Source of the DNA: Symbiodinium natans | Taxonomy: Eukaryota > Sar > Dinophyceae > Suessiales > Symbiodiniaceae | Length of the DNA: 64,000 nucleotides | Assembly (NCBI GenBank): GCA_905221605.1 | Contig: CAJNDS010002524.1 | Location: forward strand, 198,749-262,748 | Reading direction: 5' to 3' | Shown here: in pieces, positions 1-11,122 of the stretch | Layout: each line of letters begins with the position of its first letter | How positions within the stretch are numbered: the stretch's first letter is position 1 | The notes under the pieces: model-generated | Told to the model about the DNA's origin: nothing | The model's input: the letters and a program-made list of their open reading frames with translations, nothing else | The model's database searches: none | Translations under genes and position numbers: made by a program

Positions 1-116
1 CGAAACCCGAAACCCGAAGCCCGAAACCCGAAACCCGAAACCTACCACCCCACCCCCCTAGACCCTAAACCCGAAACCCTAAGCCCTAAACCCGCAAAAC
101 CCCCAAAACCCCAGAG

Positions 117-184
117 GCTTTGAGCTGCTTGCAGGGCGCTGTGGATGGGGCTCTGGTGGGCGGCTCAGCCCCAATCGGCCTCAG
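117..184 (+). CDS. Exon-like island, unidentified gene
   Basis: A 68-nt island between CCCTAAA-type repeats on the left and TTTAGGG-type repeats on the right, the arrangement seen around many PP2C exons. It begins after a CAGAG acceptor and ends before a GT. The open frame reads ALSCLQGAVDGALVGGSAP and then IGL. The family is not recognised, and being open in frame is weak evidence at this length. Confidence 0.35.
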
Positions 185-277
185 GTCCTGCCTGGTCTAA
201 GGTCTAAAGGTCCGATGTACCTGTGCAGGGTTTGGGGTTTAGGGTTTAGGGTTTAGGGTTTAGGGTTTAGGGTTCAG

Positions 278-376
278 CATCTCAAGTTCGAGCATTTACT
301 AGGCCAGCAGTGTGTTCAGGCAACGGAAAAAAACCCACCCGCCCAAAGAATCCCATAACATTAAGAAAATAAAAGG
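278..376. repeat. Dispersed repeat next to a telomere array, copy 1
   Basis: About 100 bp that starts right after a TTTAGGG array and contains CAAGTTCGAGCATTTACTAG. It is nearly identical to 37119-37217, where the same segment also follows directly on a TTTAGGG array. No coding capacity is evident. Confidence 0.85.
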
Positions 377-565
377 TTTTCTTCCTACTCCAAAGAGTTT
401 TACCTACCCGAGTCAGACACGTTTTCAACAACATTAGGAAAAATATCCAACCTCCTTCTTCTCTAGGCACGTGGTCAACAGAATGGATTTGTTAACCACA
501 TGTTTTCTGTTTCGAGCGGACAAGAAAACCAAACGTGGTCAACAGAATGGATCTGTTTATCAGAT

Positions 566-743
566 TTGGAAGCCATCTTGAGTTTCTTGAATCGATTGAG
601 GGGCCTCAAAAACAGGCGCGGTCATTCGGGAACTTATTCTTTGGAAGCCATCTTGAGTCTCTTGACTCTTTTGAGGGGCTTCAGGGGCCTCAAAAACAGG
701 CGCGGTCATTCAGAAACTTATTCTTTGAAAGCCATCTTTGATC
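566..743. repeat. Short tandem duplication, about 75-84 bp unit
   Basis: The unit starts TTGGAAGCCATCTTGAG and ends in AACTTATTCTT. It occurs at 566-640, 641-724 and as a partial third copy from 725. The second unit has a small internal duplication of a GGGGC(C/T)TCA motif. It is open in two frames only because it is short and repetitive. Confidence 0.85.
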
Positions 744-751
744 CACTTCAT

Positions 752-897
752 TGTCGAGGGGGTGGTGGGGTGGGGGGTGGAGGGGGGTGGGGGGGCGGGG
801 GGGGGGGGGGGGGGGTTGGGGGGGGGGGGGGGGGGGGGGTGGGGGGGGGGGGGGGGCGGAGGGGGGGTGGGGGGGGGGCGGAGGGGGGGGTGGGGGT
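752..897. repeat. G-rich homopolymer tract
   Basis: Nearly pure G with scattered T, A and C, directly followed by a CCCTAAA array. The Gly-rich frames across it are composition artefacts. Confidence 0.9.
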
Positions 898-898
898 A

Positions 899-1037
899 AA
901 CCCTAAACCCTAAACCCTAAACCCTAAACCCTAAACCCTAAAACCCTAACCTACCTAAACCCTAAACCTAAACCCTAAACCCTAAACCCTAAACCCTAAA
1001 CCCTAACCCCCCCCCCCCAAAAAAAAAAAAAAAAAAA
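899..1037. repeat. CCCTAAA array ending in a C-run/A-run
   Basis: A telomere-like array that ends in about nine C followed by about nineteen A. The C-run/A-run pair recurs elsewhere in the window, on the other strand as T-run/G-run. Confidence 0.9.
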
Positions 1038-1343
1038 CAAATACCAAACCAAAGCCTAAATCAACCCCAACCCTCGGACTCAGGCTTCACCACGACGCGT
1101 CCCTTCCTTCTGCAGGGGGACTCGGTGCATTGTCGGGTGATGGGCCTTAGTTTCTGTTGCCTGTTTCAGCCCTGAACCCTAAACCCCAGGCGCGCCCCAG
1201 CATCCCTGAAACTGACAACCCACAAAGCCCCCCAAAGGCCTAAAGAACCCCGAAATCCCAATTCCTAAAGTCCTAAGAACCCTAAACCCTAACATCCTAA
1301 ACCCCAAGCCCCAATGCTAAGCGGGCTTGTCACCTGTGTTCAG

Positions 1344-1377
1344 GGACGGTGACTTTGGGCTTAACCCAAGGGAAATG
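1344..1377 (+). CDS. Exon-like island, unidentified gene
   Basis: A 34-nt island after TTCAG and before GTTTAGGG, with a CCCTAAA-type array to the left and TTTAGGG to the right. One frame reads DGDFGLNPREM. The DFG recalls a kinase activation loop, but the rest does not fit well enough to name it. Confidence 0.3.
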
Positions 1378-1420
1378 GTTTAGGGTTTAGGGTTTAGGGT
1401 TTAGGGTTTAGGGTTTAGGG

Positions 1421-1806
1421 CCCGCCAATGCTTTTTGCTAACCACGAAGATGGACGAAACCGCTACAACGCCTGCCATTTCGAAGTGCCTTGTCCCGAGG
1501 AGACACACCACATTCAATGTGAACGCGTGTTCGACGTGGAGGGTGATGACGGACTGCAAGCCTAAACCCTAAACCCTAAACCCTCTTAACCCTTAACCCT
1601 AAACCCTAAACCCTGAACCCTGAACCCTGAACCCCGAACCCTAAACCCTGAACCTTGAACCCTGAACCCTAAACCCTAAACCTTTGAGATCCAGATACCG
1701 GGTCCTCATCAATTGGTCGCATGCAAAAGCGAAGGAGTAGAGCTCTTGGCTTGCCAAAGCGCTGTACCACCCGACCCCTTTTTGGATTTCATTCGATGCA
1801 GCAAAC
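1421..1806. other. Two unique open islands between arrays
   Basis: The islands 1431-1560 and 1684-1806 are free of stops in one or more frames. One reading is EIQIPGPHQLVACKSEGVEL from 1684. Several frames, including minus-strand ones, are open in the first island, so neither strand nor coding status is settled. Confidence 0.25.
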
Positions 1807-2394
1807 CCTAAACCCTAAACCCTAAACCTTAAACCCTAAACCCTAAACCCTAAATCCTAAACCCTACACCCTCAACCCTAAGCCCTAAACCCTGAAGCCG
1901 AAAGTCCCAGCACCTAAAGTCCTAAGAGCCCGTAGCCGGTACACCCCGTCCTCAACTTCAACTGGGGGCTTTAAGAGCGGCTTCTGACTGAGGGCCACCC
2001 CTTGATGCTTATCAGGGTTTAGGGTTTAGGGTTTAGGGTTTAGGGCTTAGGGCTTAGGGCTTAGGGCTTACGTAGGGTTCAGGGCTTGGGTTTAGGGTGC
2101 CGGGCTTGGGGCTTTGGGCGAAGGGCTTAGGACTTCGGGCTGAGGGCTTCGGGGTGTAAGCCCAATACCCTAAACCCTAAACCCTAAACCCTAAACCCTA
2201 AGCCCTAAAACGCAAAACCCTTAACCCTTAAACCCCAAACCCTAAACCCTAAACCCTTAAAGAGCACCTAAAGTCACCTGAAGGGCTCAGGGCATCGGTG
2301 CAATTCGGGTAGTTTTTTCAGTTGGGCTTCGGGCTTGTCGGATTGGAATCCCTAGGATTTCACGAAGGCCGTACTTGAACCAAAAAACAAAAAC

Positions 2395-3000
2395 CCTTGG
2401 CCCTGGTCCTGGCCCTGGCCCTGGCCTGGCCCTGGTCTTGGCCCTGGGCGGGCCCTGGGCCCTGGGCCCTGGGCCCTGGGCCCTGGGCCCTGGGCCCTGG
2501 CCCTGGCCCTGGCCCTGGTTGTGGCGTGTCTGGCCTGGTGGCCCTGGCCCTGGCCTGGGTATGGCCCTGTGCTGGCCTGGCCCTGGCCCTGGCCTCTGGC
2601 CTGTTCGAGTCATCTTACCCCCTTGCGCCAAGCCAAACTGTCCGCGCACCAGTTTGTGTCCTGTTTAACCCAATCTGTCCTGCCTCGCTTCCGTTTGCTG
2701 CAACTTTGTGCCTGGTCCTGACCCTGGCCCGGCACCCCACCTTACCCCCTTCGCGCCAAGCCAAGCTATCCGCCACACCAGCCCTGTTTCCGTGGCGCTC
2801 TGCCCAACCCAAGCTGTTCACTGTGTGTTCTTCCTGGCTGGAGCCCCTTCGCGCCAACCAAGCCTCGCTGCCTTTGTCTGTTCCTGGCCCATCCCTTCAT
2901 AGCCCCTCGCGCCAACCCAAGCTGTCTTCACGGACCCTGCCTCGTTTAGTCTGCTGCAGCTTTGCGCCTGGTCCACGCACCTTGTGGAAATCCCCAAAAA
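2395..3000. repeat. GGCCCT microsatellite followed by degenerate tandem units
   Basis: 2395-2610 is built of GGCCCT/GGGCCCT hexamer and heptamer units. 2620-3000 holds diverged units containing CCTTCGCGCCAAGCCAAGC and variants. Long frames here come from repeat composition; I see no supported gene. Confidence 0.8.
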
Positions 3001-3149
3001 GGGCGTGAGTGCTGACTCATGTGATGCTTTGTAAAAAAATGAAAGGTCTTAACTCCTTGAGAGTTGTAAGTGGGCGGTCTTGGGGTGGGTAGGTCTGCAG
3101 ACTACCGCGCGCTCCCAAAGCCCGCTCCCGTTTGGCACGCCCTAAACCC

Positions 3150-3575
3150 AAACCGTAAACCCTAAACCCTAAACCCGAAACCCGAAACCCTAAACCCTAA
3201 ACCCTAAACCCTAAACCCTAAACCCTAAACCCTAAACCCTAAGCCCTAAACCCTAAACCCTAAACCCCAAACCCTAAACCCTAAACCCTAAACCCTAAGC
3301 CCTAAGCCCTAAACCCTAAACCTACCCCCTAAACCCTAAATCAGGGCACTTAGAACCCTACTCAGAGGGCGCGCAACTGAACCTCCAAGCAACCAACCCA
3401 GGAGGAGCTTCGAAAAGACCCAAGTACTGATAACCTCAACCCTAAACCCTAAACCCTAAACCCTAAACCCTAAACCCTAAACCCTAAACCCTAAACCCTA
3501 AACCCTAAACCCTAAACCTAAACCCTAAACCCTAAACCCTAAACCCTAAACCCTAAACCCTAAACCCTAAACCCT
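3150..3575. repeat. CCCTAAA arrays with one short island
   Basis: Two long arrays (about 3150-3340 and 3435-3575) flank an island containing GAACCTCCAAG, the end motif of the TTGGAGGTTC MITE-like family. Confidence 0.9.
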
Positions 3576-4200
3576 ACACCCCATCAGTCCCCCAAGTCCT
3601 CTAAGGAGGTTATACGTAGACGTATAGTGGGGGTGATAAGTACGCATGAACCTCCAAGTGTGCGAGGTCGCTATCCGCATGATGACCCCCCGCGTCATGC
3701 AGTCGCCCGGGGCCCTTTCCTGCATGAAGAGTTTTCTTTTTCGGGTGGAGCTTTTTGGGTCGCAAATCCTAAACCCTAAACCCTCAACCCTCAACCCCAA
3801 ACCCTAAACCCTAAACCCTAAACCCCAAACCCTAAACCCTAAGCCCCAAACCACAAGCCCTCAGGCCTGCACCGCGGCCCTGAGGGGTCTTGGGGCTTGC
3901 GCCCCGAAGCGTTCAGGGGTTGAGGGTTTGCTTCATAAACCCTAAACCCTAAACCCCAGGCCCTACGTTGGCCCTGTGGCTAAACCTGGGTTTCGGGCGA
4001 AGAAACCCTGAGACCCACCATGAGCCTCAACTCAAGCCTCAACCCGACAGCCTAACCTTCAGCCCCAACACCCCAAGCTAAACTCTTAATCATCCACCCC
4101 AAGCCCTAAACCCTAAACCCTCAACCCTAAACCCTAAACCCTAACCCTCAACCCTCAACCCTAGACCCTAAACCCTAACATCCTGAGCTGAGGCCCCGAG

Positions 4201-4260
4201 GGCCCAGCGACAACTGGCTGTACCGTACCCCCGCTGCGCTGCGACCTGGGGCAACTTCAG
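4201..4260 (+). CDS. Exon-like island, unidentified gene
   Basis: A 60-nt island after CCCCGAG and before a GC donor, with C-rich repeats left and G-rich repeats right. One frame reads PSDNWLYRTPAALRPGATS; another is also open. No family recognised. Confidence 0.3.
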
Positions 4261-4593
4261 GCCCCTTCCGCGAGGGACCCCAAAACCGCGCATAAACAGG
4301 GTTTGGGGTTAAAGGTTTAGGTTTCAGGGTTTATAGGGTTAAGAGGGTTTAGGGTTAAGGGTTTAAGGGCTTAGGGTTTGTAATGTTTAGGGTTTAGGGT
4401 TTACAGGGTTAAGGGGTTTAGGTCTTAAGGTTTGTAAGCTTTAGGGTTTGGGGTGTATAGGTTTTAGGGTTTAAGATGTGGGGGTTTGGGTTGGGGCATA
4501 AGGCCCCGATAAGGGGGGATTCGGGAAACCATGTTTGCAGAATCCTCATTGCAGAATCCTCATGTTGATGTGTTTTTTGGGCCCCTGTTCCAG

Positions 4594-4616
4594 GGAGTGG
4601 TTGCTTGCTCTTAAAG
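4594..4616 (+). CDS. Possible micro-exon
   Basis: A 23-nt stretch after a pyrimidine-rich acceptor (CCCCTGTTCCAG), with TTTAGGG repeats shortly downstream. It reads EWLLALK. It is too short to identify and is listed for its acceptor and flanks only. Confidence 0.2.
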
Positions 4617-5389
4617 CCGCCATAATTAGGGTTTAGGGTTTAGGGTTTAGGGTTTAGGGTTTAGGGTTTAGGGTTCAACACCTCAAGTCCAAGAGTTCAC
4701 CAGTGAAGCCCTCTACTCTGGCATCGTATATCTACCCAGCCACCCTTTGGATCCCTAAATCCTAAACCCTAAACCCTAAGGCCTAAACCCTAAACCTTAA
4801 ACGCTAAACCCTGAACCCAAAACCCTAAACCCTAAACCCCGAACCCTAAACTAAACCCTAAACCCTAAACCCCGAACCCTAAACCCTAAACCCTATGGAT
4901 CCCATAGCTCAAAAAGAAACGATTTTCGTTTTCATGAAATCTAGGCTAGAACCAGGAACCCTAAACCCCACGGCTTCAACCCTAAACCCGAAGTTTAGAG
5001 GGCTTAGGGTTTAGGGTTTAGGGTTTAGGGCTAGACCTTGATTCCGAAACCTGGACCTTCAACCCTAGACCCTCTGCCTGGGGGCGCGGCAAATCTGCCC
5101 GACGACGACTTCGGCCAGCCTTTTTAACCCTAAACCCTTAAACCCTTAAAGCCTTAAAGCCTTAAAGCCTTAAACCCTTAAACCCTTAAACCCTTAAACC
5201 CTTAAACCCTTAAACCCTTAAACCCTTAAACCCTTAAACCCTTAACCCTACACCCCAAACCCTAAAGCCCTAAACCCTGAACCCTGAACCCTAAACCCAA
5301 ACCCTAGCCCTAAACCCTAAACCCTAAACCCTAAACCCTAAACCCCAAACCCTAAACCCTAAACCCTAAGAAGCCCTTGCGTGTTGCAG

Positions 5390-5441
5390 GCCTTCCTGGC
5401 CAAAGCTGAGTGCAGCAGGGGCCCCCGGAACTCGCAGGGAG
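5390..5441 (+). CDS. Exon-like island, unidentified gene
   Basis: 52 nt after GTTGCAG and before GTCCCC, with a CCCTAAA array left and TTTAGGG right. The frame reads AFLAKAECSRGPRNSQG. The splice signals and array polarity match PP2C exons, but the protein family is not recognised. Confidence 0.4.
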
Positions 5442-5499
5442 GTCCCCCTTGTTCGGGTTTAGGGTTTAGAGTTTGGGGTTTAGGGTTTAGGGTTTCGGT

Positions 5500-6065
5500 T
5501 TTAGGCTTCATCTAGCCGCACTTGGACATCGAGACATGTGGAAAAAGCAGCCTTCCTGCATGATTCCTTCAGAAAAAAGGTGCACGCCTCGCGGGCGCGC
5601 AAGCGCGCGATGCTTACGTACAGGTTACCAGCGCGATTCACCAGAGCACCCGCACAACGGTTACGTCCACGTGACCTTGGAATCCATGTTACCAGTGCGG
5701 CGATGCACCAGAGCATCCATGTCGTTTCCCAAAGCATTCCTGGCCGAACGGTGATAGCGTCCGTGTATGATCCGGCTCAAAGATCTGGCCTGACAACTCC
5801 TATACCGAAGGAGCACGACGACCTCACTGCAATGCGGGCCTATAAAATCCCCTTTTTTGCCCATACTATGCTGGGTCGTTTGTCACCAAAGAAGCGTCCC
5901 GGAAAATAGCTGTGTGTCCCCCTGTGAAATGGATTTTGTGTGGTATTCCTGTCCCCAAAGCCGCCATCGAGGTTTGCATACAGGATCCAGGGTTGAAAAA
6001 AGTGTTTGTGTGTGCCCTCCGAACCTGAACCCAAACCTGAGCCCCCTGGACCCTAAGCTCAAAAC
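5500..6065. other. Unique segment of about 560 bp
   Basis: One of the longer non-repeat islands upstream of the PP2C gene. It carries overlapping open frames on both strands (for example + 5538-5909) and an internal imperfect repeat around GTTACCAG...CACCAGAGCA at about 5627-5716. No domain, start context or splice pattern lets me choose a frame. Confidence 0.5.
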
Positions 6066-6135
6066 CTAGCCTTTCACCCAAAAAGCACTCCAGGCCCCAA
6101 AGCCCCTGCACCCTCTACCCTCAACGGAGTAAACC

Positions 6136-6240
6136 ATAAACCCTAAACCCTAAACCCTAAACCCTAAACCCTAAACCCTAAACCCTAAACCCTAAACCCT
6201 AAACCCTAAACCCTAAACCCTAAACCCTAAACCCTAAACC
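6136..6240. repeat. CCCTAAA array
   Basis: About 15 consecutive CCCTAAA units. The following 6240-6560 is unique, with CCTACAACTAGG-type short palindromic pieces and no recognisable gene. Confidence 0.95.
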
Positions 6241-6761
6241 GTCCTCAATTTTCGTTCCAAGCTGGGATCCTACCTTCGGGTTCGGGTTTGCCTGAAGAGC
6301 TCGAGGACTTGGCATGTTGTAGGTTCCCTACAACTAGGATGCCCAGTAGTACCCTTATTCCCTTTTTGGTAGGTTTAGGTTCCCTTATAAACCCCTTTAA
6401 GCAAAAAAGGGCACCCTTTTTCATCCTAGGTTGCTGGGCAAGCTAGACAAGTCCCAGCTAGGCTGAGGGAGAACCTGGTACGGTCAACCTTTCGTGGCCT
6501 GTGTTCCTCTTCCGGCTTCCCCTCGTCCTACCTCCTACATCAAGGGGTTCCCCACATAACAGCCCTAGACCCGAAACCCTATAGCCTAAACCCTGAAGCC
6601 CGAAACCTAAACCCTAAACCCTAAACCCTAAACATCCCTAAACCCTGAAGCCCGAAACCTAAACCCTAAACCCTAAACCCTAAACCCTAAACCCTAAACC
6701 CTAAACCCTAAACCCTAAACCCTAAACCCTAAACCCTAAACCCTAAACCCTAAACCCTGAG

Positions 6762-6855
6762 GCCGACCATGCCCCCGGCCGAGCTCCAGCGGCTGCTAAT
6801 TCAGAAGGGCCCGGCCCCGCCAAGCGCGGCGAGCAGCAGACTGCAGGGCCCCAGG
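6762..6855 (+). CDS. Exon-like island, Ala/Pro-rich
   Basis: About 94 nt after CCTGAG and before GGTTGAC, with a long CCCTAAA array left and TTTAGGG right. One frame reads ADHAPGRAPAAANSEGPGPA and continues to GPQ, a linker-like composition. A second frame has an ATG at 6770 and 37 codons (MPPAELQRLLIQKG...). Which is used is unclear. Confidence 0.35.
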
Positions 6856-7527
6856 GTTGACTGAAAGGGTTTAGGGTTTAGGGTTCAGGGTTTAGGGTTT
6901 GGGATTTAGGGTTTAGGGTTTAGGGTTTGGGATTTAGGGTTTAGGGTTTAGGGTGTTTAGGGTTTAGGTTTTAGGGCTTAGGGCATCGGATTCTGCAGAT
7001 TGCTTGCTCGCCAGGCACAGGAAATTCAATAACTGCCGGGCCTGCAAACACCAAGCCCCGCAAACCCCCAAAATCCTACACCCTGAACCCTAAACCCTAA
7101 ACCCTAAACCCTAAACCCTAAACCCTAACCCTAAACCCTAAACCCTAAACCCTAAACCCTCAACCCCAAACCCTAAACCTTAAACCCTAAACCCTAAACG
7201 ACTATATTCGGTTCAACCAGAGAGCCCATACCTTTTCATGAAGACACAGCTCCCCCTTAACGACACAGAAAATCGGGTTCTTCACTGGTTTTCAAGCAAA
7301 GTTCGTAGTTCGCCTACTGGTTCTTAGTAGGGAATTCGGGAGTTAGGCACCATGTAGCCCTAAACCCTAAACCCTAAACTCTAAACGGTCCCGCCAGGAA
7401 AGGGTGAGTCCAGCCAACACAAAACCCTAAACCCTAAACCCTAAACCCTAAACCCTAAACCCTAAACCCTAAACCCTAAACCCTAAACCCTAAACCCTTC
7501 AAGCGAATATCTTTCATTCCCTGCTAG

Positions 7528-7591
7528 GAAGGGATCTTTCGGCTCCCCGGATCTCACGGCCATCTTTCGCTCTTCTTGTGATGGCCTTCAG
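7528..7591 (+). CDS. Exon-like island, unidentified gene
   Basis: Island after CTGCTAG with a CCCTAAA array left and TTTAGGG right. Two frames are open, one reading DLSAPRISRPSFALLVMAF. Low confidence. Confidence 0.25.
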
Positions 7592-7934
7592 CTAGGGTTT
7601 AGGGTTTAGGGTTTAGGGTTTAGGGTTTAGGGTTTAGGGTTTAGGGTTTAAGGTTTAGGGGTTGCGGTTTAGGGTTTAGGGTTCAGGATAATTTCTGTGC
7701 ATGTTTGTGGGGTCGGATTTAAAACGCTAAGGGGACCCCATTGCCACTGTGCTACTGAGTTCTTCATCCTTCGAATCTTGGAACTTCTTGTCAAGCCCTA
7801 AGCCCTTAAACCCTCAAACTCTAAGGCCTAAGGCCTAAGGCCTAAGGCCTAAGGCCTAAGGCCTAAGCCCTAAACCCTAAACCCTAAACCCTCATAAACC
7901 CTTAAACCCGAAACTTATGCACAGGGGATTTCAG

Positions 7935-8031
7935 GCCCGGCCGGCACTGTTGGCAGACGTGCGACACCGACGGTTCAGAAATCGACCATGCCTCGTCTTG
8001 GGGCCTTGCACCGCAACTCCTAAAGTGCGAG
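7935..8031 (+). CDS. Exon-like island with matching splice-site repeats
   Basis: 97 nt between TTTCAG|GCC and GAG|GCC, the AG|GC...AG|GC signature seen at several PP2C introns. The frame reads PGRHCWQTCDTDGSEIDHAS and ends LLKCE, with one leading base. No family recognised. Confidence 0.4.
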
Positions 8032-8033
8032 GC

Positions 8034-8180
8034 CTAAACCCTAAACCCTAAACCCTAAACCCTAAACCCTAAACCCTAAACCCTAAACCCTAAACCCTAA
8101 ACCCTAAACCCTGAACCCTGAACCCTGAACCCTGAACCCTGAACCCTGAACCCTGAACCCTGAACCCTGAACCCTGAACC
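8034..8180. repeat. CCCTAAA array grading into a pure CCCTGAA block
   Basis: The array switches from CCCTAAA to about ten uninterrupted CCCTGAA units, an example of local spread of one variant. Confidence 0.95.
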
Positions 8181-9000
8181 CTAAGGCCTCAACCCTGAAC
8201 CAAAGTTCTAAAGGCTAAGGGGCCCTTAACCCGAGAGGCATCAAGAATTAGGCTTTAGGGTTCAGGGTAACCCAGAACCCTAAACCGCTTCATTGGGCCC
8301 CGAGCTTTGAACACAGAGGCCCTGAATCTTCTAACCCCCCCCCAAAAAAAAACCAAAACAAAATGACAAAAGAAATCAAAAACCTAAGCCCTAAACAATA
8401 CACCCTGAACCCTAAACCCTGAACCCTAAACCCTGAATCCTACTTGCTGGGGCTTAGGGTTTAGGGGAACCAGCCAGACAACCCGAAAAACCCTAAAGCC
8501 TTCCCAAACCTTAAGCCCTAAGCCCTAAGCCCTAAGCCCCAAACCCTAAACCCTAAACCCTAAACCCTACTAAACCCTACTAAACCCCAAATCCTCAATC
8601 TGAACAAGGGGGGGGCCCGAGTCGCCAAAATGTGGGTGCGCCCCCAAATCATTTAGGGCTTAGCGGGGTTTAGGGTAGTTTAGGGTTTAGGGTTGAGGGT
8701 TTAGGGTTTAGGGTGTAGGGTTTAGGATTTAGGGTTTAGGGTTGAGGGATTAGGGCACTTCTCTCACCTAGGGATCCTTACCTGAGATTGGGGTCGAAAC
8801 CCTAAACCCTAGCTTTGAGTCTTTCGGGATAATCTAAAATAGAAGGTAGTTCCACGGGCCCAAATCCCCTGAACGCTTTTTTGAGTTTAGGGTTTGGGGT
8901 TTAGGGTTTAGGGTTTAGGGCTTAGGGTTTAGGGTTTAGGGTTTAGGGTTTAGGGCTGAGGGCTTAGGGTTTAGGGTTTAGGGTTTAGGATTCTGGTCCG

Positions 9001-9120
9001 TTAGTGTGGTCCCTTACCTCCCGTACAGGAATCTGAAGTATGGGCTTTACAGGGTATGTAAGGGGTATATAAGGGGTCGCCATTTAAGGGCCCACATGAA
9101 GGGGCCATGAAACTATTTGA
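9001..9120. repeat. Dispersed repeat (GTATATAAGGGG family), copy 1
   Basis: Shares CCCTTACCTCC, TATGGG and AAGGGGTATATAAGGG in the same order with 22085-22205. Both copies sit beside telomere-like arrays. It looks like a short non-coding mobile element; its ends are not resolved. Confidence 0.6.
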
Positions 9121-9420
9121 GGACAAATGCTTCAGTCTTTTGGGGATTTCTTCCTCGCAGCTTTCAAGCGCTTGATTGGTGCTTGGGGCGCGGTGCGGCA
9201 ATGGCGTGAGCAGGCGCGACAGGGTCAGGGTTTAGGGTATAGGGATACCAAACAATAAACCCTACACCCTAAACCCTAAACCCACGCGTTTTTAGGGTTT
9301 AGAGTTACTGTGCGGGGGATTTCGGTTTTCGGCGCGACCAGTCACCCGAACGCCAAAATTGAACCTTCTTGGTCTAGGGTTTGGGGTTTTGGGGGGTTTA
9401 GGGTTTAGCAGGATTGAGCC

Positions 9421-9561
9421 ATGGAAAGTTCCTACACTTTAGTGTCAGCAATTGCGTTGGGCATGACAGTGAAACACACGCAAGGTTTGGGATTCGTGCG
9501 TGACATTTTATGCCTTCTTGGGTTGAAAAAGGCGCGTATGTCTACATACTGTCAGGCCTAA
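9421..9561 (+). CDS. Small open frame, 46 codons
   Basis: ATG to TAA in a unique island, reading MESSYTLVSAIALGMTVKHT and then QGLGFVRDILCLLGLKKAR. It ends in a CAG|GCC that could be a GC donor, so it may be an exon rather than a small gene. No homology recognised. Confidence 0.3.
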   Translation: MESSYTLVSAIALGMTVKHTQGLGFVRDILCLLGLKKARMSTYCQA

Positions 9562-9670
9562 GCCCTAAGGGGCCCTAAACCCTAAACCCTAAACCCTAAA
9601 CCCTAAACCCTAAACCCTAAACCCTAAACCCTAAACCCTAAACCCTAAACCCTAGACCCTAAACCTTCAG

Positions 9671-9769
9671 AGGGTTTCAAGGGCCAACCCAGCATTGGCT
9701 TCTCCTCAGCAAGAGGCGAAGGCCAGAACCCCCCTCAGAGTCGAAAACTCAAGCCCGAAATGATCCAGG
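9671..9769 (+). CDS. Exon-like island, unidentified gene
   Basis: 99 nt after CTTCAG and before GTGAGG, with a CCCTAAA array left and TTTAGGG right. One frame stays open right up to the GT donor and reads GFQGPTQHWLLLSKRRRPEP, ending ARNDP. No family recognised. Confidence 0.4.
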
Positions 9770-10095
9770 GTGAGGTTCATAGGGTTTAGGGTTTAGGGTT
9801 TAGGGTTTAGGATGTAGGGTTTAGGGTTTAGGGTTTCGGGTTTCGGGTTTAGGGTTTAGGGTTTGAGGGTCCCAAGATCTGAAAACCCCGCAGGTGAGAC
9901 TGGCCTGCACGATCGGAGCCGCAGGACTTGCGGGCCCAAGTGAAAAGTTCATGGGTCCCTAAACCCTAAACCCTAAACCCTAAACCCTAAACCCTAAACC
10001 CTAAACCCTAAACCCTAAACCCTAAACCCTAAACCCTAAACCCTAAACCCTAAACCCGTGTGACACGGACGTGTGACGATCTAGCTCATGGGACT

Positions 10096-10237
10096 AAAGG
10101 AGGGACCCTTACGAGGGACCTTAGGGGTTCTTTAGGAGTTATAGGGGCTACTTAGGTATATAGGGGATATAGAAGGTATATACAGGAGAAAAATATGGGA
10201 ATAAGATTAAGGGTGCTTTCTAGGGGTCCCTCCTTAA
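10096..10237. mobile_element. MITE-like element, AAGGAGGGACCC family
   Basis: Perfect 12-bp inverted ends AAGGAGGGACCC (10097-10108) and GGGTCCCTCCTT (10224-10235) enclose an AT-rich centre with a GCTACTTAGGTATATAGGGG motif. It is related, in reverse orientation, to 44954-45070 and more weakly to about 52040-52215. No coding sequence, so it would be non-autonomous. Confidence 0.7.
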
Positions 10238-11074
10238 CTAGCTGTATTTGGTTTTGGAGTCTAGGGCTGCGGGTAAGCCATTTTGCACACCGTCCCCAAC
10301 TCTTAGCAGGCCAGCAAGGGGCATCAAACATCATGGTGCATAGGATGATTTTGCAATCAAGTGGTAGCCGGTTCGTATGAATATTTACTTAGCGCTTAAT
10401 TTGCGTTATGGTTTCGCAGGGGTTTCGGGTTTTGGCTTCAGAGTTTTTGTAGGGATCTCATGGTTCGTGTTCTTAGGGTTCTTGTTCTTTACAGTCTTCT
10501 AGAGTTGTGTCAGTGTTCAAGGAGCCCTAAGCCCGAAACCCTAAACCCTAAACCCTGAAAAATGAGCCCTAATCCCAAAACCCAAAACCCTGAACCCTTA
10601 TCCCTGAATTCTAATCCCTAGACTCAAAACCCGAAATCTACAGCGCAAGGGCTCTCGGCTCCAGGGTTTAGACTCTAGACTGTCAGGCGTTGGGTTCGAG
10701 GGCTCCGATTTTCATGTGTTTCCTTTCTTGGAAACAACGCAAAGTACAGCAGTCGTTCCCAAATTGGGAACCCTAAACCCTAAACCCTAACCCTAAACCC
10801 TAAACCCGAAACCCTAAACCCGAAACCCGAAACCCGAAAACCACACCCTAGCAGCCCTGTGTCGCCTGCCTAAGGACCCCGACCCGGGAAAATGAATGTT
10901 TTCGCTAAACCCTAAACCCTAAACCCTAAACCCTAAACCCTAAACCCAAACCCCAAACCCCAAACCCTAAACCCTAAACCCCAAACCCCAAACCCTAAGC
11001 CCTAAACCCTAAACCCTAAACCCTAAACCCTTGCTTTGAAGAGGTTCCTACATAAGCCCTAGATCCTGGCCAGG

Positions 11075-11122
11075 ATGGGCGCCATCTTGTCTGAGCCGGT
11101 GACCGCCATGGCGGGGAGCAAA
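11075..11122 (+). CDS. PP2C exon 1 (start)
   Basis: ATG opens MGAILSEPVTAMAGSK, matching the conserved start of many PP2C proteins (MGAxLSxPVT) and a myristoylation consensus. The donor is GTTGGGTTTAGGG, so the intron runs straight into telomere repeats. Confidence 0.9.

Noticed and set aside
1925-1945. Spliced-leader relic (CCGTAGCC)
   Set aside because: Only about eight bases match the dinoflagellate leader, and it is not next to a gene start.
2287-3008. Frames of 60 to 203 codons over the GGCCCT repeat
   Set aside because: Composition artefact of the hexamer repeat and degenerate tandem units.
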